Part shown: positions 35,664-47,697 of the stretch, piece by piece | Layout of the letters: the number at the start of each line of letters is the position of its first letter | Numbering within the stretch: position 1 is the stretch's first letter | Assembly (NCBI GenBank): GCA_030549335.1 | Contig: CM060194.1 | Coordinates: 66,376,077-66,440,076, forward strand | DNA: 64,000 bases | Source of the DNA: Pontederia crassipes | Lineage: Eukaryota; Streptophyta; Magnoliopsida; Commelinales; Pontederiaceae | Direction: 5' to 3' | Position numbers and translations under genes: made by a program | The notes under the pieces: model-generated | Told to the model about the DNA's origin: nothing | Databases searched by the model: none | Seen by the model: the letters and a program-made list of their open reading frames with translations, nothing else

Positions 35664-36015
35664 CAACACAATCAATGGTAAAAAAAATGGAATGATGACA
35701 AATGATGAAAACGTAAAGGGGGAGACTCTTCTATTCCTAAATTTTGTCCTCTTTTGTTTGTTCTCTCTTCTTTCTATCCTTCCCTCTTGTCTTCATTTGT
35801 TGTGGCTATTTCTCTTTCTCTCTCTGCTTCTCTCCCCTGCCGGCCGAGCACCCCCAATGGCCGAGCTTGCCACCCAGCTCCATGACGGCCACCTGGCAGA
35901 ATGAATCCGACTGTCGGATTGCTGTGGAAGGAGAAATGGTTGACCATTCCATTCCTCTATAAAAGAGGCACCCGACCTCTTCTTTCGCCCCTTCTGCTTC
36001 TTCGAGTTCTCTAAG
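35659..36015 (+). repeat. Element A 3' LTR, first piece
   Basis: Starts TGTAACAACACAATC and matches the left LTR from 15,726 to about 16,040. It is interrupted after ctaag (36,011-36,015) by element C. A TATA box lies at 35,958-35,964. Confidence 0.9.
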
Positions 36016-37674
36016 TGATGCGTGCAAAATAAGCGCAAATATACTAGCAAGTATACTAGACCGTATTAAGTAATAAAGAGTGAATAGAGTGTCGAACCCA
36101 CGATGACTAATTTAGATTCTTATCTTTCTAACTTAAGTTTATTAATTGAGAAAGTAACAAGAATTGATTTGAGATATAAGTAATCCGAATTGATGACAAT
36201 CAGAAATAATGATGCCTTTAATTAACGTGAGAGACAGTTAGAACTCAGACTTCGTATCCCTATCGTATTCTCTTAATTATCAATAATTAAATATAGACTT
36301 CTTTTAGAAAATAAACGGATAAAAGGTATAGGACTCAAAAGCTTGAGGACCTAACTACCCTAGTAAAGAATTATAATCAAAGCACGTTGAAAACTCAATC
36401 CACTTTAATATATTCTAAACTAAGATGCATTAATATGAAAGGTTGCTTGAAGTAAATGACTCAAAAAAAACTTGGGAACATAACTATCTTAAATAGAAGT
36501 AAAATTAAAAATGTCAAAAACTCTATCAACTCTAATCTACTTTATCTAAGATGCTTTAAGTTGCAAACCTCCATTTAATAATATAATTGTTAGCAATTAA
36601 AACTAATTTACTAACAAAAATATCAAAATAACCAAACTCGGCCTGGGTCAGAAGGAACTCGGCCCGGGCTAACACAAACGTTTCTGATCGAGAAAAATAA
36701 GGAAGAAACCTGGCCCGGGTTGTATCCAACTCGGCCCGGGTTCTTCACAAAGAAGAATCCGATCGATTTTCCCTTGCAAAATTATGTGAAATTATATGAA
36801 ATTGATGTAAGAAACTAATAAAATCATATTAAGCATGAAATCCACATCATAACCATGTTCTCAGAAGTCTAAACAATAAAATATATTAAGAGAAAACTAA
36901 GGTTCAAACGTAGTCTTCCTCTAACAACTAAACTAATCCATAATCGGAAGAATTAACATCAAATTCGAGGGAGAAAATGTAAAATAAAGATTAAAAATTA
37001 TAAATCAAACTCCCAAGAAGTGATGGACGTCTCCGGAACAAGCCTTGGCCGAGACTATGCTCCACGATCGCCCGAAACCACGAAATCCCTACTTCTTCGA
37101 TTGAATTGCAGTGGCGCGCAGTAGAACTTCGTCTCTCATTTCTGGTGCGGCTAGGACTTCAAAATCTGAGATTGCCTACTCCTTGGCTTCGTGGTACATC
37201 CATATTTATAGGGGTGGCAGCCTTTTTGGGTTCCGAGTTGAGTTCACGATTTAAATCCAAGTTAAAGTCGGCTGAAAAATCACGCGATCTGCTAGTTTGG
37301 CTGATTTGTACTAACTCGGGCCGGGTTTGATCCAACTCGGACCGAGTTCAGTTCAGATTTTATTTTCGGGTAGAAATCGATTCGAATTCGGTTTTTAACG
37401 TCAACCCAGTCCGGGTATGATGCCAGCTCGGCCCGGGTTTCTCTTGAACTCAATCATATGTGCTATTTATGCTTCGTTTTACATGCTTTTCCGATGCGAT
37501 CGCTTTGCACTTCTAAAATGATGATATTGAGAATGAAATCAGACAAAAATGGGTAGCTTTGGACTAAAAAGAAATTAAGAAAATAAATAAGAAAAATAGA
37601 TGCATGCAATGGTAAAAACTACGAAAAATAACCTAAATGATGCATGTAAAACATGTATAAAAATGAATGCATCA
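36016..37674 (-). repeat. Element C 3' LTR (left copy)
   Basis: 1,659 bp. It carries two groups of CTCGGCCCGGG-type words, at about 36,641-36,742 and 37,315-37,438. It aligns with 53,792-55,441 with modest divergence and a short indel near the U3 start. Confidence 0.9.
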
Positions 37675-38004
37675 AATTCTCTCAAGCTTGAACTCTTGCT
37701 TGTCCTCAAGCAAGCTCTAAGGCAAGACTCAAGAATCATAAATGAACCATCATAGTCTCCACCCCATGACTAATACTTTTCCACTACCATCGTTTTACAA
37801 GTCCATCACCAAAGTATCTATCCACAATCCATAACCCAGCCTCATAAAATTTCTGGATCTTAAACAATTTAAACTTATTCTAGTTCAGCTCCATGTAAGA
37901 AAAACATATAGTCTATCAAATAATAGCATTAATGTTGAATGCAAAAAGTATAGAGTGAGCTTAATTTTACTTTATTCACCTTCTTATTGATTTATAGATT
38001 TGAT

Positions 38005-38341
38005 TACTCATGTGCTTCTCCGTATTGCGCAAGGTGGTCCATGTATCAGGCTTTCGACCGACGGATCCCAGACCAGTTGGCCTTAGGTCGCCAGGCAAGA
38101 ATCCCCTACGGGTCTAATCACCCGAACACACCAAGGTTCCAGATAACACATTTATATATCGTTTAAAACTTGTCTCTTTTACTGATTTGGTACTCTTGTG
38201 TTTCTCCATATTGCGCAAGGTGGTTCATGTAGCGGGCTTTCGACCGACGGATCCCAGAACAATTGCCCTTAGGTCGCTAGGCAAGAATCCCCTACTAATC
38301 TAGTCACCCGAACACACCCAGGTTCCAGATAACACAATTAT
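38005..38341. repeat. two-copy tandem repeat in element C 3' internal region
   Basis: Copies at about 38,005-38,155 and 38,191-38,341 share 'attgcgcaaggtgg', 'gctttcgaccgacggatccc', 'ttaggtcgc' and 'gttccagataacac', with a period of about 186 bp. A diverged pair of the same module lies in element E (46,761-46,885 and 46,909-47,053). Tandem repeats between the last ORF and the 3' LTR are common in Athila and Tat-type elements. Confidence 0.8.
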
Positions 38342-39281
38342 ACATTCTTATAACTTTTGGGGTTTAACTAACCCTCTTTCAAATTAATTTATTTTAAGCT
38401 CACAAAATACTTTAGGCATTCAATAAAAAGGCTACTACCGTCAAGACATAAAATAAAAATAAGAAATGAAATGCGGGCATGAACATGAATCAGTGGTCTA
38501 AGTATCCATAATTTTATTTGGCAACATACACTTTCCAAATTACCCAATACTAAGGTGATGGAATAAATAAAATTATGGCAATAGAAATTCATAAGTGCAC
38601 AGGGTGCCTTGAATTTTACTTAAGTGCAAACAAGAAGAACAAACAATAAGGGAAAAATGATTATGAATGGTATTTTTTTGATTTTTGAAATTTCTAATTT
38701 TTTTATGGATTTTCATGAGATGCAAAGATAAAGCAAACATGCAATACTCAAATAAACTAAAAGAAAGCAAACATGATGATGCAGTACAATAAGCAAATAT
38801 GATGCATGAAATGCAATCTCCCCCAAGCTTGAACTAAACACTGTCCTCAGTGTTAGCCAGACAAGGTAAGGAGTACAAGATGAAAGACTCGAAAAGATAG
38901 AAAAGAAGAAAGGAAAAGACACGACCAGCTAGCCCATCTCTAGAGGCGGTGGAGGTGGTGGATACTGCCCGAAATAGTCCTGGACCAGCTGCTCAAGGTG
39001 ATCCTCTCGGTCACTAAGCTGTCGAAACTGTGCTTGAGTCTCCTGATGGTGCTGCTGCATCAGTTGGTATTGTCGCTCCTGGCCCGCAAGAAGTGCGGCT
39101 AAGGTATCCTGTAGAGTCGAGACATCGAAACTAGCAGGGGCTGAAGCATAAGTCGTCTGAGAAGTAGACCCGTGCTGAAGTGGTGGACTCGGAGCCATAA
39201 AGGGTGGCTGCGAGTGTTGTGAAGGCCTCTCATCCTGCAGTGGTACTGGTTCCTCATCATCTAGATCTGGATGTGCATGAG

Positions 39282-40820
39282 TGATGCATGCAAAATACAA
39301 CATATTTTAGTTAATTATTTTAATTAAATTTTCTGTAATTTGATCATGGCATGCATCATTTTTAGTCACTTTTAATCGTAATTCCGGATTTATCAATTTT
39401 AATTATTAAATTCTCTAAATATTTTAATTGTGGATGGATTAACTAAACTTGGATAATTATTTTGCAGGAAAATTCGAATCTCGGCCGAAATTCAAAGAAA
39501 TTATTTCTTACGGCCGAGATTTTTAGGGCGTAACAAGATTTAATTCTTTGTTACGGCTAACATTTGAAGGAGTAAAGATAAATGTTTTTATCTTTTGGGC
39601 GTAACAGGAGAAGTTCCTTCCTTACTGCCGAGATTTGGAGGGAGTAAAAGATTTATCTTTGGGCGTAAAAAGATAAGAAAGATTTATCTTTGGGCGTAAT
39701 GATAAAAGGATTTATCTTTGGCCGAGTTTATCTTATAATTTTAAAGTCAACCGTACGATGTTACGGCCGAGATCAAATTGAAGGCCGTCCGCACTCTATA
39801 AATACGTGAAGAATCCATCGTTTCAAGGAGTGCTCTGAAGTTTAGGTTTCTTTCACGGCGAGTCGTGAGCTCTGCAGGCTACGACCAAGAGGAGAGAGGT
39901 GCGACGGCTGGAGGTTGATCGCGACCCTGATCAAGTCCGAGAGGCTGCCCGACTGTCTGCCCAATTCGAGAGCTCTACTTCTATTTTGGGTGTAATTCTT
40001 TCGATTATTATTGTTATTTTGTTATTATCTCTCCAGAATTTCTAGGATGAACTCCATGTTTTTTAGGATTATTATTTTAGGAGATTATTAATTGAAGGGA
40101 AATGTTTGGACCCTACTTTATTTGTTTTAATCTTTTCAGATCAATTATTAATTATGCTTAATGCTTTTATATTAGTTAATTAAATTTTTGAATTAGGTTA
40201 TACCAGTTTGTGGAGTGTTTAATTTCAGAATTCATTATACTAATTATAATTGATTTTATTTGAAATTAATAATTGACATAAATTTGATAACTAGTGTGTG
40301 GAAAATCAAGTTTGTGTGGTCTATTAATCTATACCAGTTTGTGGAGTGATTAATAGTCTAGAGAAACCAATTTAATGCATCTTAATTTTAATATGATTTT
40401 GGAGGTACCAGTCGTGGAGACTTCAATTCTTATTAAATTAAGATAGTTCTATATGATTAAATTGAGGGATGCCAGTCGTGGAGACCACAAGTTAATCATA
40501 TTAGATTACTTTAGGGAGACTCTAATCCATCTTTAAAGATTAAATTTATCTTTTATGGTTCAAATATTTATCCTGATCTATTTTCATCCTAAGGCCTAAC
40601 TTCAACACCACTATCTTATCTTTATCTTATTTTCTCTATTTTATCTTTTAAAACTCTTTTTCCAAAATTCCATGTATATCCTCTCTTATTAATTTATAAA
40701 TCCATATATTGAATTAATAATATTCCTCGTGGGTTCGACACTCTTACTCCTTTTTACTATATTACTTGAGCGACTAGTGCACTTGCTAGCAAATTTTATT
40801 GTTACAAATCAAACGCATCA
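39282..40820 (+). repeat. Element D 5' LTR
   Basis: 1,539 bp, TGATGCATGCAAAATAC...AACGCATCA. It has the TATA box TATAAATA (39,797-39,804) in gcactctataaatacgtgaag and several ACGGCCGAG/GGGCGTAA words at 39,480-39,780. Confidence 0.85.
39797..39804 (+). promoter_or_regulatory. putative TATA box of element D LTR
   Basis: TATAAATA. The same site is kept in both LTRs of E on the minus strand (45,752-45,759 and 51,615-51,622). Its conservation across three LTR copies supports a real core promoter. Confidence 0.5.
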
Positions 40821-41029
40821 AGTTTTTGGCGCCGTTACCGGGGAACATTTTATTAATTAATTTCTGATTTTTATGAATTATTAGGAGATATAAATAATTC
40901 TCTGTGCATATGTATTAATTGTTTTAATTATTTTTGTGAATAAACTGACATTTTTTCTTTTGCAGATAAAGGTCACGATAATTTTTTTTATTTGTCGACT
41001 TTCGGTTTAAAATCCGACACCGATTGAAT

Positions 41030-42200
41030 TTTCTGAATTACACTGTCGACTTATGATTTTACGACCGAGATTTAATGTGTCGATTTTATTAATTTTACGG
41101 CCTCGCAATGAATGATTTCTGAATTCTAAACTTTCAATCTTTACGGTCGTAATATTTTTATCCGAACGTTGTTTTACGCCATGAGTAATGGATATTGATT
41201 TGACATTGTTACGCCCGATTTATCGATGGTTTAAATTTTTTACGCCCTATTCGAATCAATTTTCATTCTCGGTCGTAACATTTTAATTGTTTGAACTTTT
41301 CATATGGATTTGATCTGATTTCATTGTTTTACGACCGTAAAGAATCTTCTTAATTCACTTTCGGCCGTAATGATTCAATTTTTTTTATTTCGGCCGAAAC
41401 CCTATTTTTCTTTACGGCCTCGTGTTAACATCATCTCGGTCGATGTGATCTAGTCTTAATTGACAATTTAATTTTTTTTACAGCCGAGAATGAACTCATG
41501 TTTTCTTTTTACGGCCGAGAATTGATCTCATGATTTTACGGTCGTAAAATTTCTGAACATTTGTTTTTACGCCATATTACGACCTTTTCGGCCAATTTAT
41601 TTGTGATTTTTTCTTTCTCGGCCATTAACGATCACGTTCGACTTAATTCTCATTGTTTTACGGCCGATATGAATTATCCTCTTCCTCGGCCGTAATGAGT
41701 CATTTTGTCGACATTTCGTCCGATTTTTATTTCGGCCGAAACCCTGTTCTGTTTTACGACCAAGGTTGTCAACCTCAGTTATTTACGCCTATGATTTTAT
41801 ACGTGAGGAGTTGATTGCCAAAATGATTCATCGCTGTGTTAATTTTTACGACATTGGTTCGATCATAAGCCAACAAGTTTTTACACCTTCACGTTGAACC
41901 CCTATCAACACTGTTTTATGATTTTTATGGCCGAACGAGCCTCGGATTACTAATCTAATTTCGGCCGTAAATCTATTTCTGTATTGCGGCCGATCAATCT
42001 TATTTCCTCTCTAAAAATAATTTTTTATGTCTGATTATTAACTTTACGGCCGCAAATTAGTTCGGACTTATTTTATGCCGTTTGTTACATCATCGTTAAT
42101 TCTTCCAGGTTTTATGGCCGAACGAGTGCTTGATTTTTACGACCATCTATGTGATTTACTTTCGGTCGATATTAATGTTTGACATTTGAATTGGTTTTCG
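41030..42200. repeat. dispersed TTACGGCCGA-word array in element D leader
   Basis: About 30 variants of a word around TTACGGCCGTAA occur in 1.2 kb, for example tttacgaccgaga, ttttacggtcgtaat, ttcggccgtaatg, ttacggccgagaatg and ttcggccgaaacc. Spacing is irregular (mostly 25-60 bp), and intervening sequence is AT-rich and unique. The equivalent stretch in E is 49,553-50,365 in the opposite orientation. Confidence 0.85.
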
Positions 42201-43510
42201 AGTTTTGATTTTTCCCTTATTTGATGATTTTTCTGTGAATTTTGGTGACAGTAATTAGGTTAATTTCTCTCGGACATTAATTTTGACGACCTAATGGATT
42301 TTCGATAATAGTCGAAAGATTTTTATCTTTATCAATTTAAATCTTATTTCTTCGTGACCTATTATCTGAATTTCTTTCTTCTTGTATATATTTTTATTCT
42401 ATTTTTTTATCTTACTGAAAATTGGTTGTTGCAGGTACTAATTGAAAATTAAATCACAACCAATCCTGGAATCTTCTGATAAGCGTACTAGAAGTTCAAA
42501 TCCACTGTTGAAATTTGATCCTGAAATTGAAAGAACCTATCGTCGATTACGAAGAAATATAAGAAAAATGGCGGAACAAGCACGCGACAATTAGAGACTG
42601 GAGCAACAAAATGAACTGGTTCCATATAATAATCGACGAGAAGATGAAGCAGAACTTTCTATGAGAGAATATGTCTCGGCCAGATACAGTGACCGAGAAT
42701 CATGCATCAATGAGGGTCTGCTATGTGGCGAGGCTCCACCTGTCTCAAAGAAGAAAAGTATGTCCAGTTCACGTGATCGAAGACAGTGAAGCGATCAGCA
42801 TCAGTGCATGGCAATGTCTCAATTCTATTGCGAAACTTGAAGACCAGATCACCTGAAGTCCTCTCGACAAGGTTCATCTGAAAAAGATAGGTCAAGGCCC
42901 AAATAAATGTGGGCTCAATAGGCTTAAAAGAAGATAGGTCAAGGCCCAAATAAAGGGCTATAGGATTAATCAGGCCACCATTAATAACTTTGCATGAAGA
43001 CCTGGATGCCTGTCTCTGAAAATTATCGGCTAAGATGGCGCCGATGTTAAGCTGCCTTCCTTCCACCATAGCCCACAATATCTCCAACTCCTTAGTATTA
43101 ATAGCACCCTCGCTTTCTCCTCTACCACAGATGGTATAAGAGATGATCCTGTGGACATATCGAAATACTGGATTCTAAATAAGACTTGCCTTTGCGCGGG
43201 AAGGAAGGAAGGGCTCGTCATTTGTTATAGCTTTCCAAAAAGCAGCTCCCTGAAACTCAGGAGAAGTGGTAGAAGACTCCAATAGGGGAAATCCATAGAT
43301 AGAGTTAAACTCCGGCATAGAAAAGCCATAGTCATTATTAAAAAGCCGGAAGCTAACTCGATGGCGCCGAGCAGAGCACTCATAAGCATAAGAACTGAAA
43401 AACTCATGGCACAACTTCTCATATGTCGGCCACCGTTGATCCAGAAAAGTCCGCATCCCCACTCTCTCAAAGAGTAGCATAATATCGGAATCAATATTTA
43501 AATCCGCCAT

Positions 43511-44735
43511 TGTTTTGAAGCACGCGTACCGAGTGGGGGTGATAGTAAAGAAGAATGTCTGCCGGTAACGTTTCCGTAGGGTAAGGTCACGAAACTCGAG
43601 ACTGGTGGGTCATGGCGGTCGTTCTTCCTGTCGAAGAACTTCAGTGTCATCCGTCGATGAAGCATTGGCGCGACGAATGACAGACTTCCGGCGAGGTTGC
43701 ATGTTGAAAAGCAACAAGTGAAACCCTTTGTGCAAGAAACCCTGAAGGGAGCGCGGCCCGGATCGTGATGGTGCGGCTGACGATGAACTGAAGATGACCC
43801 GGTCCGAGTAGGTAATTGCGCAGCCTGAGTTATTCAGTAAGTCGTCGATGGAGATTGGGTTGCTTATGACACAGCTCGGGGTATCGCGAGTCGTAGAAGC
43901 TGCTGGCCGAATGAAGAGCTCGGACTGAGTATAGAGTCGGCGCAGCCCAGGCTAGAGAAAGGTGAAATGCAAGCCAGATTATGCGAAACGCGGCTCGGGC
44001 GCTAACGGTGGCGTGCGTCGGACGCGGTGTGAGGTGGTCTCCGGGCCGCCTGCAGAAGATCGCCGGCCAGGGTGAGTTCGGACCGACGGATGTTTGGCTG
44101 AGGGGCGGTGGCGGCGGTGCGATGTCGGGGGCATTGCTGGTGGCAGATCTGGTCGCTGTAGTTTGAAGCAGAGTGGCGGCAACATGGCAGATCAAGGATG
44201 CGGCCCGGCACGTTTGAGACAAGGAGAGGTGGCGGTGAACTCTTGGTAGCCGGCGTCATTGGAAGTGGTTGGGCGAAAAGATGCCTGCGTCGGAGAAGAA
44301 GATGAAGAGCAGTGATGTGGTCCCGGAAGGCTAGTTTCAAGTAGTTTTTATAACCAAATCCGGGCCGCGTGAATGCCTTGAAGACTGGGCAGCAATAAAG
44401 CTGCACTAATGGCAAGTAGGTGGCAGCTGAACGGCTGAACCTGTGTTTGAAATTCGAATTAAGTTGGCCGGATTCGTCGTGTGAAAATCCGGCGAAACAA
44501 TCGTGGAAAATAACCCAGTCCGGGTTGAGCAGACACGGATCGGGTCGCACCGAGTGATGTTTTGTGCAGCGGCGTCTACCCGGCCCGAGTGTATATAATC
44601 TGGCTCGAGTTATGTGTACCTGACATGAGTTCAGGGAGGAAAAGTGCGCCCCGGGTTCTAGGGAGCTCGGGCCGGGTTGAGCAATAAAAAAATGTATAAT
44701 TCAGTAAATTGCTATGTTAAAATCATCCGAGTATG
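43511..44735. other. Element C spacer between gag-like region and ORF-1
   Basis: GC-richer non-coding stretch, with several open frames that lack any recognisable domain. It contains further CCCGGTCCGAG/CTCGGGCCGGGTT words (43,750-43,810 and 44,515-44,685), like those in the C and A LTRs. E is inserted at its right end after tatgg (44,731-44,735). Confidence 0.6.
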
Positions 44736-46428
44736 GTGATGCGTTGTATTTGTAACAATAAAATTTGCTAGCAAGTGCACTAGTCGCTCAAGTAATATAG
44801 TAAAAAGGAGTAAGAGTGTCGAACCCACGAGGAATATTATTAATTCAATATCTGAAATTATAAATTAATAAGAGATGAAAAACATGGATTTTTGGAAAGA
44901 GGTTTTATGAAAATAAAATAAATAAAATAAGATAAAGATAAGATAGTGGTGTTGAAGTTAGGCCTTATGATGAAAATAGATCAGGATAAATATTTGAATC
45001 ATAAAAGATAAATTTAATCTTTAAAGATGGATTAGAGTCTCCCTAAAGTAATCTACCATGATTAACTTGTGGTCTCCACGACTGGCATCCCTCAATTTAA
45101 TCATATAGAACTATCTTAATTTAATAAGAATTGAAGTCTCCACGACTGGTACCCCCAAAATCATATTAAAATTAAGATGCATTAAATTGGATTCTCTAGA
45201 CTATTAATCACTCCACAAACTGGTATAGATTAATAGACCACACAAACTTGATTCTCCACACACTAGTTATCAAATTTATGTCAATTATTAATTCTAAATA
45301 AAATCAATTATAATTAGTATAATAAATTCTGAAATTAAACACTCCACAAACTGGTATAGCCTAATTCAGAAATTTAATTAACTAATATAAAAGCATTAAA
45401 CACAATTAATAATTGATCAGAAAAGATTAAAATAAATAAAGTAGGATCCAAACATTTTCCTTCAATTAATAATCTCCTAAAATAATAATCTTAAAAACAT
45501 GGAGTTCATCCTAGAAATTCTGGAGAGATAATAATAAAATAACAATAATAATCGAAAGAATTACACCCAAAATAGAAGTAGAGCTCTCGAATTGGGCAGA
45601 CAGTCGGGCAGCCTCTCGGACTTGATCAGGGTCGCGATCAACCTCCAGCCGTCGCACCTCTCTCCTCTTGGTCGTAGCCTGCAGAGCTCACGACTCGCCG
45701 TGGAAGAAACCTGAACTTCAGAGCACTAATTGAAACGATGGATTCTTCACGTATTTATAGGGTGCGGACGGCCTTCAATTTGATCTCGGCCGTAACATCA
45801 TACGGTTGACTTTAAAACTCGGCCAAAGATAAATCATTTTATCATTACGCCCAAAGATAAATCTTTCTTATCTTTTTACGCCCAAAGAGTCTCGGCCGTA
45901 AGGAAATTATTTTATCTTTACTCCTTTCCATTACTCCCAAAGGATAAAAATCCTTTTATCTTTACGCCTTCAAATGTCTTGTTACGCCCAAAGATAAACT
46001 CATATCTTGTTACGCCCTTCATCTTCATGCCATTACGCCCTCCGAATTTCGGCCGTAAGGAAGGACTTCTCTTGTTACGCCCAAAAGATAAAAAAAATAT
46101 TTATCTTTACGCCTTCAAATGTTAGCCGTAACAAAGAATTAAATCTTGTTACTCCTTTTGAATCTCGGCCGTAACGACTTGGGTGTAAAGCAAATCTCGG
46201 CCGTAAGGAAATTCTTTGAATTTCGGCCGAGATTTGAATTTTCCTGCAAATAATTATCAAAATATAGTTAATCCATCCACAATTAAAATATTCAGCGATT
46301 TTAATAATTAAAATTGATAAATCCGGAATTATGATTAAAAGTGACTAAAAATGATGCATGCTATGATCAAATTATAGAAAATTTAATTAAAATAATTAAC
46401 TAAAATATGTTGTATTTTGCATGCATCA
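44736..46428 (-). repeat. Element E 3' LTR (left copy)
   Basis: 1,693 bp. It contains about 20 CGGCCGTAA or TTACGCCC words in 45,784-46,230. TATA box on the minus strand at 45,752-45,759. Confidence 0.92.
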
Positions 46429-46760
46429 AACTCCCCCAAGCTTAAAGTCTTGCTTGTCCTCAAGCAAAAATTTAAAGCAAGGCTCAAGAAAGTTCCATCG
46501 TAGCCTCCACATTGTCAACTGATTAATTTTCTCACACAATTCATCTGCACACCTACTACTTAGTATCTTATCATTTTCCATGCGCTTAGCTTCATAGAAG
46601 TTCTGAATGCTACACAAATTTAAACAATCTCAAATTCAACCTTAAAAAATAAATTGTCTATCAAATAATAGCATTGATATTGAACACATAAATACTAATT
46701 GAGCTTAAAACTTTTTCTTTTCATTTTTAATCATTTAAAAGTTCCAATCTTCAAGCAGGA

Positions 46761-47053
46761 TTGCACAAGGAAGTCCATGTAGCGGGCTTTGGACTGATGA
46801 CTCCCAAACCAGATGGCCTTAGGGCACCAGGTGATAAAGCACCCCTCGAGTTTACTTGCCCGAACAACCAAGGTTCTGAATGAAGAGTTCGAACTTAGCC
46901 ATGGTTCAGTACTCTTGTGCTTCTCCATATTCCACAAGATGGTCCATGTAGCAGGTTTTCGATCGACGGATCCCAGAGCAGTTGCCCTTAGGTCACCAGG
47001 CATGAACCCCTACGGATCTAATTACCCGAACACACCTTGGTTCCGGATAACAC
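46761..47053. repeat. two-copy tandem module in element E 3' internal region
   Basis: Diverged copies at 46,761-46,885 and 46,909-47,053 of the module also seen in C (cacaag.tggtccatgtagc, cgacggatcccag, ttaggtcaccaggc, cccgaacacacc). Confidence 0.7.
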
Positions 47054-47697
47054 TTTTGTACCTACACATAACTTTATTCAACTTTTTTTTTTACATAATT
47101 ATTTGTTGGGGTTTAACTAACCCTTCTTTTTATTCATTTTCAATTTTTATAAGCTCAAAAAGTACTTGATATGATCAATAAGAAGGCTACTATTATCAAG
47201 ACTTAAAAGAAATAAAAAGGCATGAATATGATTTTGTCGTCTAGTCATTCATAATTCTACTTAGCATAGGCACATAGTCCATAAGTTTGATACTAAAATA
47301 GCAGGTGATAAGAAAGAAAAGTATTCAAATTTCATCAATTAACAACATGTCTTTGAACTTCTACTAAAAGATAATTAACACAGTAAGACAAGAGTTTGTT
47401 AGATGGTAGCAAAAATAAATGCATGCAATGGTATTTTTTTAGAAAATTTTTAAATTTTTTTTGAATTTTTTTTTTTATAAATAGATGCAAACATAAGCAA
47501 ATAAACAGAAAGAAACATGCAATGCATGAAATGCAAACTCCCCCAAGCTTGAACCAGACACTGTCCTCAGTGTTAAGCCAGCACGGGAAAGTGAAAGGAT
47601 AATATAAGAAAAAGCTAAAGAAATAAAAATAAAAATAAAGAAAAGAGAAAAGATACAACCGGATTTATTGTCGGTGGAGAGATGCTCGGCATGATGA

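Larger units (their letters stand above)
39282..42709 (+). mobile_element. Element D: Athila-like element with a single LTR, inserted in C
   Basis: Flanked by a perfect atgag duplication (39,277-39,281 and 42,710-42,714) and bounded TGATGC...GCATCA. The 5' LTR is 39,282-40,820, the tRNA-Asp-type PBS TGGCGCCGTTACCGGGGA 40,827-40,844, and the internal region 40,821-42,709. The 3' LTR is missing. Near the right end is a gag start (MAEQARDN then a TAG, at 42,571) followed by LSMREYVSARYSDRESCI. The LTR and leader are close relatives of element E in the opposite orientation. The likely history is a deletion from gag into the last few bases of the 3' LTR. Confidence 0.82.
38929..43510 (-). pseudogene. 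Element C Athila ORF-1-like gene, split by element D
   Basis: The minus-strand gene begins at 43,510 (MADLNIDSDIMLLFERVGM). It has RWPTYEKLCHEFFSSYAYEC, FRLFNNDYGFSMPEFNSIYG and GAAFWKAI, the pattern of the plant Athila ORF-1 family. Shifts at about 43,180 and 43,090 precede LEILWAMVEGRQLNIGAILA. It runs through VEPRHIADPH and is cut by element D at 42,710. After D and one atgag are removed it continues in frame at 39,276 as AHPDLDDEEPVPLQ. It ends in a coiled-coil-like Gln-rich tail (ERQYQLMQQHHQETQAQF) and a proline run at 38,929. Its molecular role in the element is not established. Confidence 0.78.

Noticed and set aside
38929-39303. Separate small gene starting MLYFACITHAHP
   Set aside because: The first residues lie in element D's LTR. 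The real frame continues upstream across D into the Athila ORF-1-like gene.
42671-42856. Plus-strand 61-codon frame at the D/C junction
   Set aside because: Spans the end of D and antisense C sequence. No plausible product.
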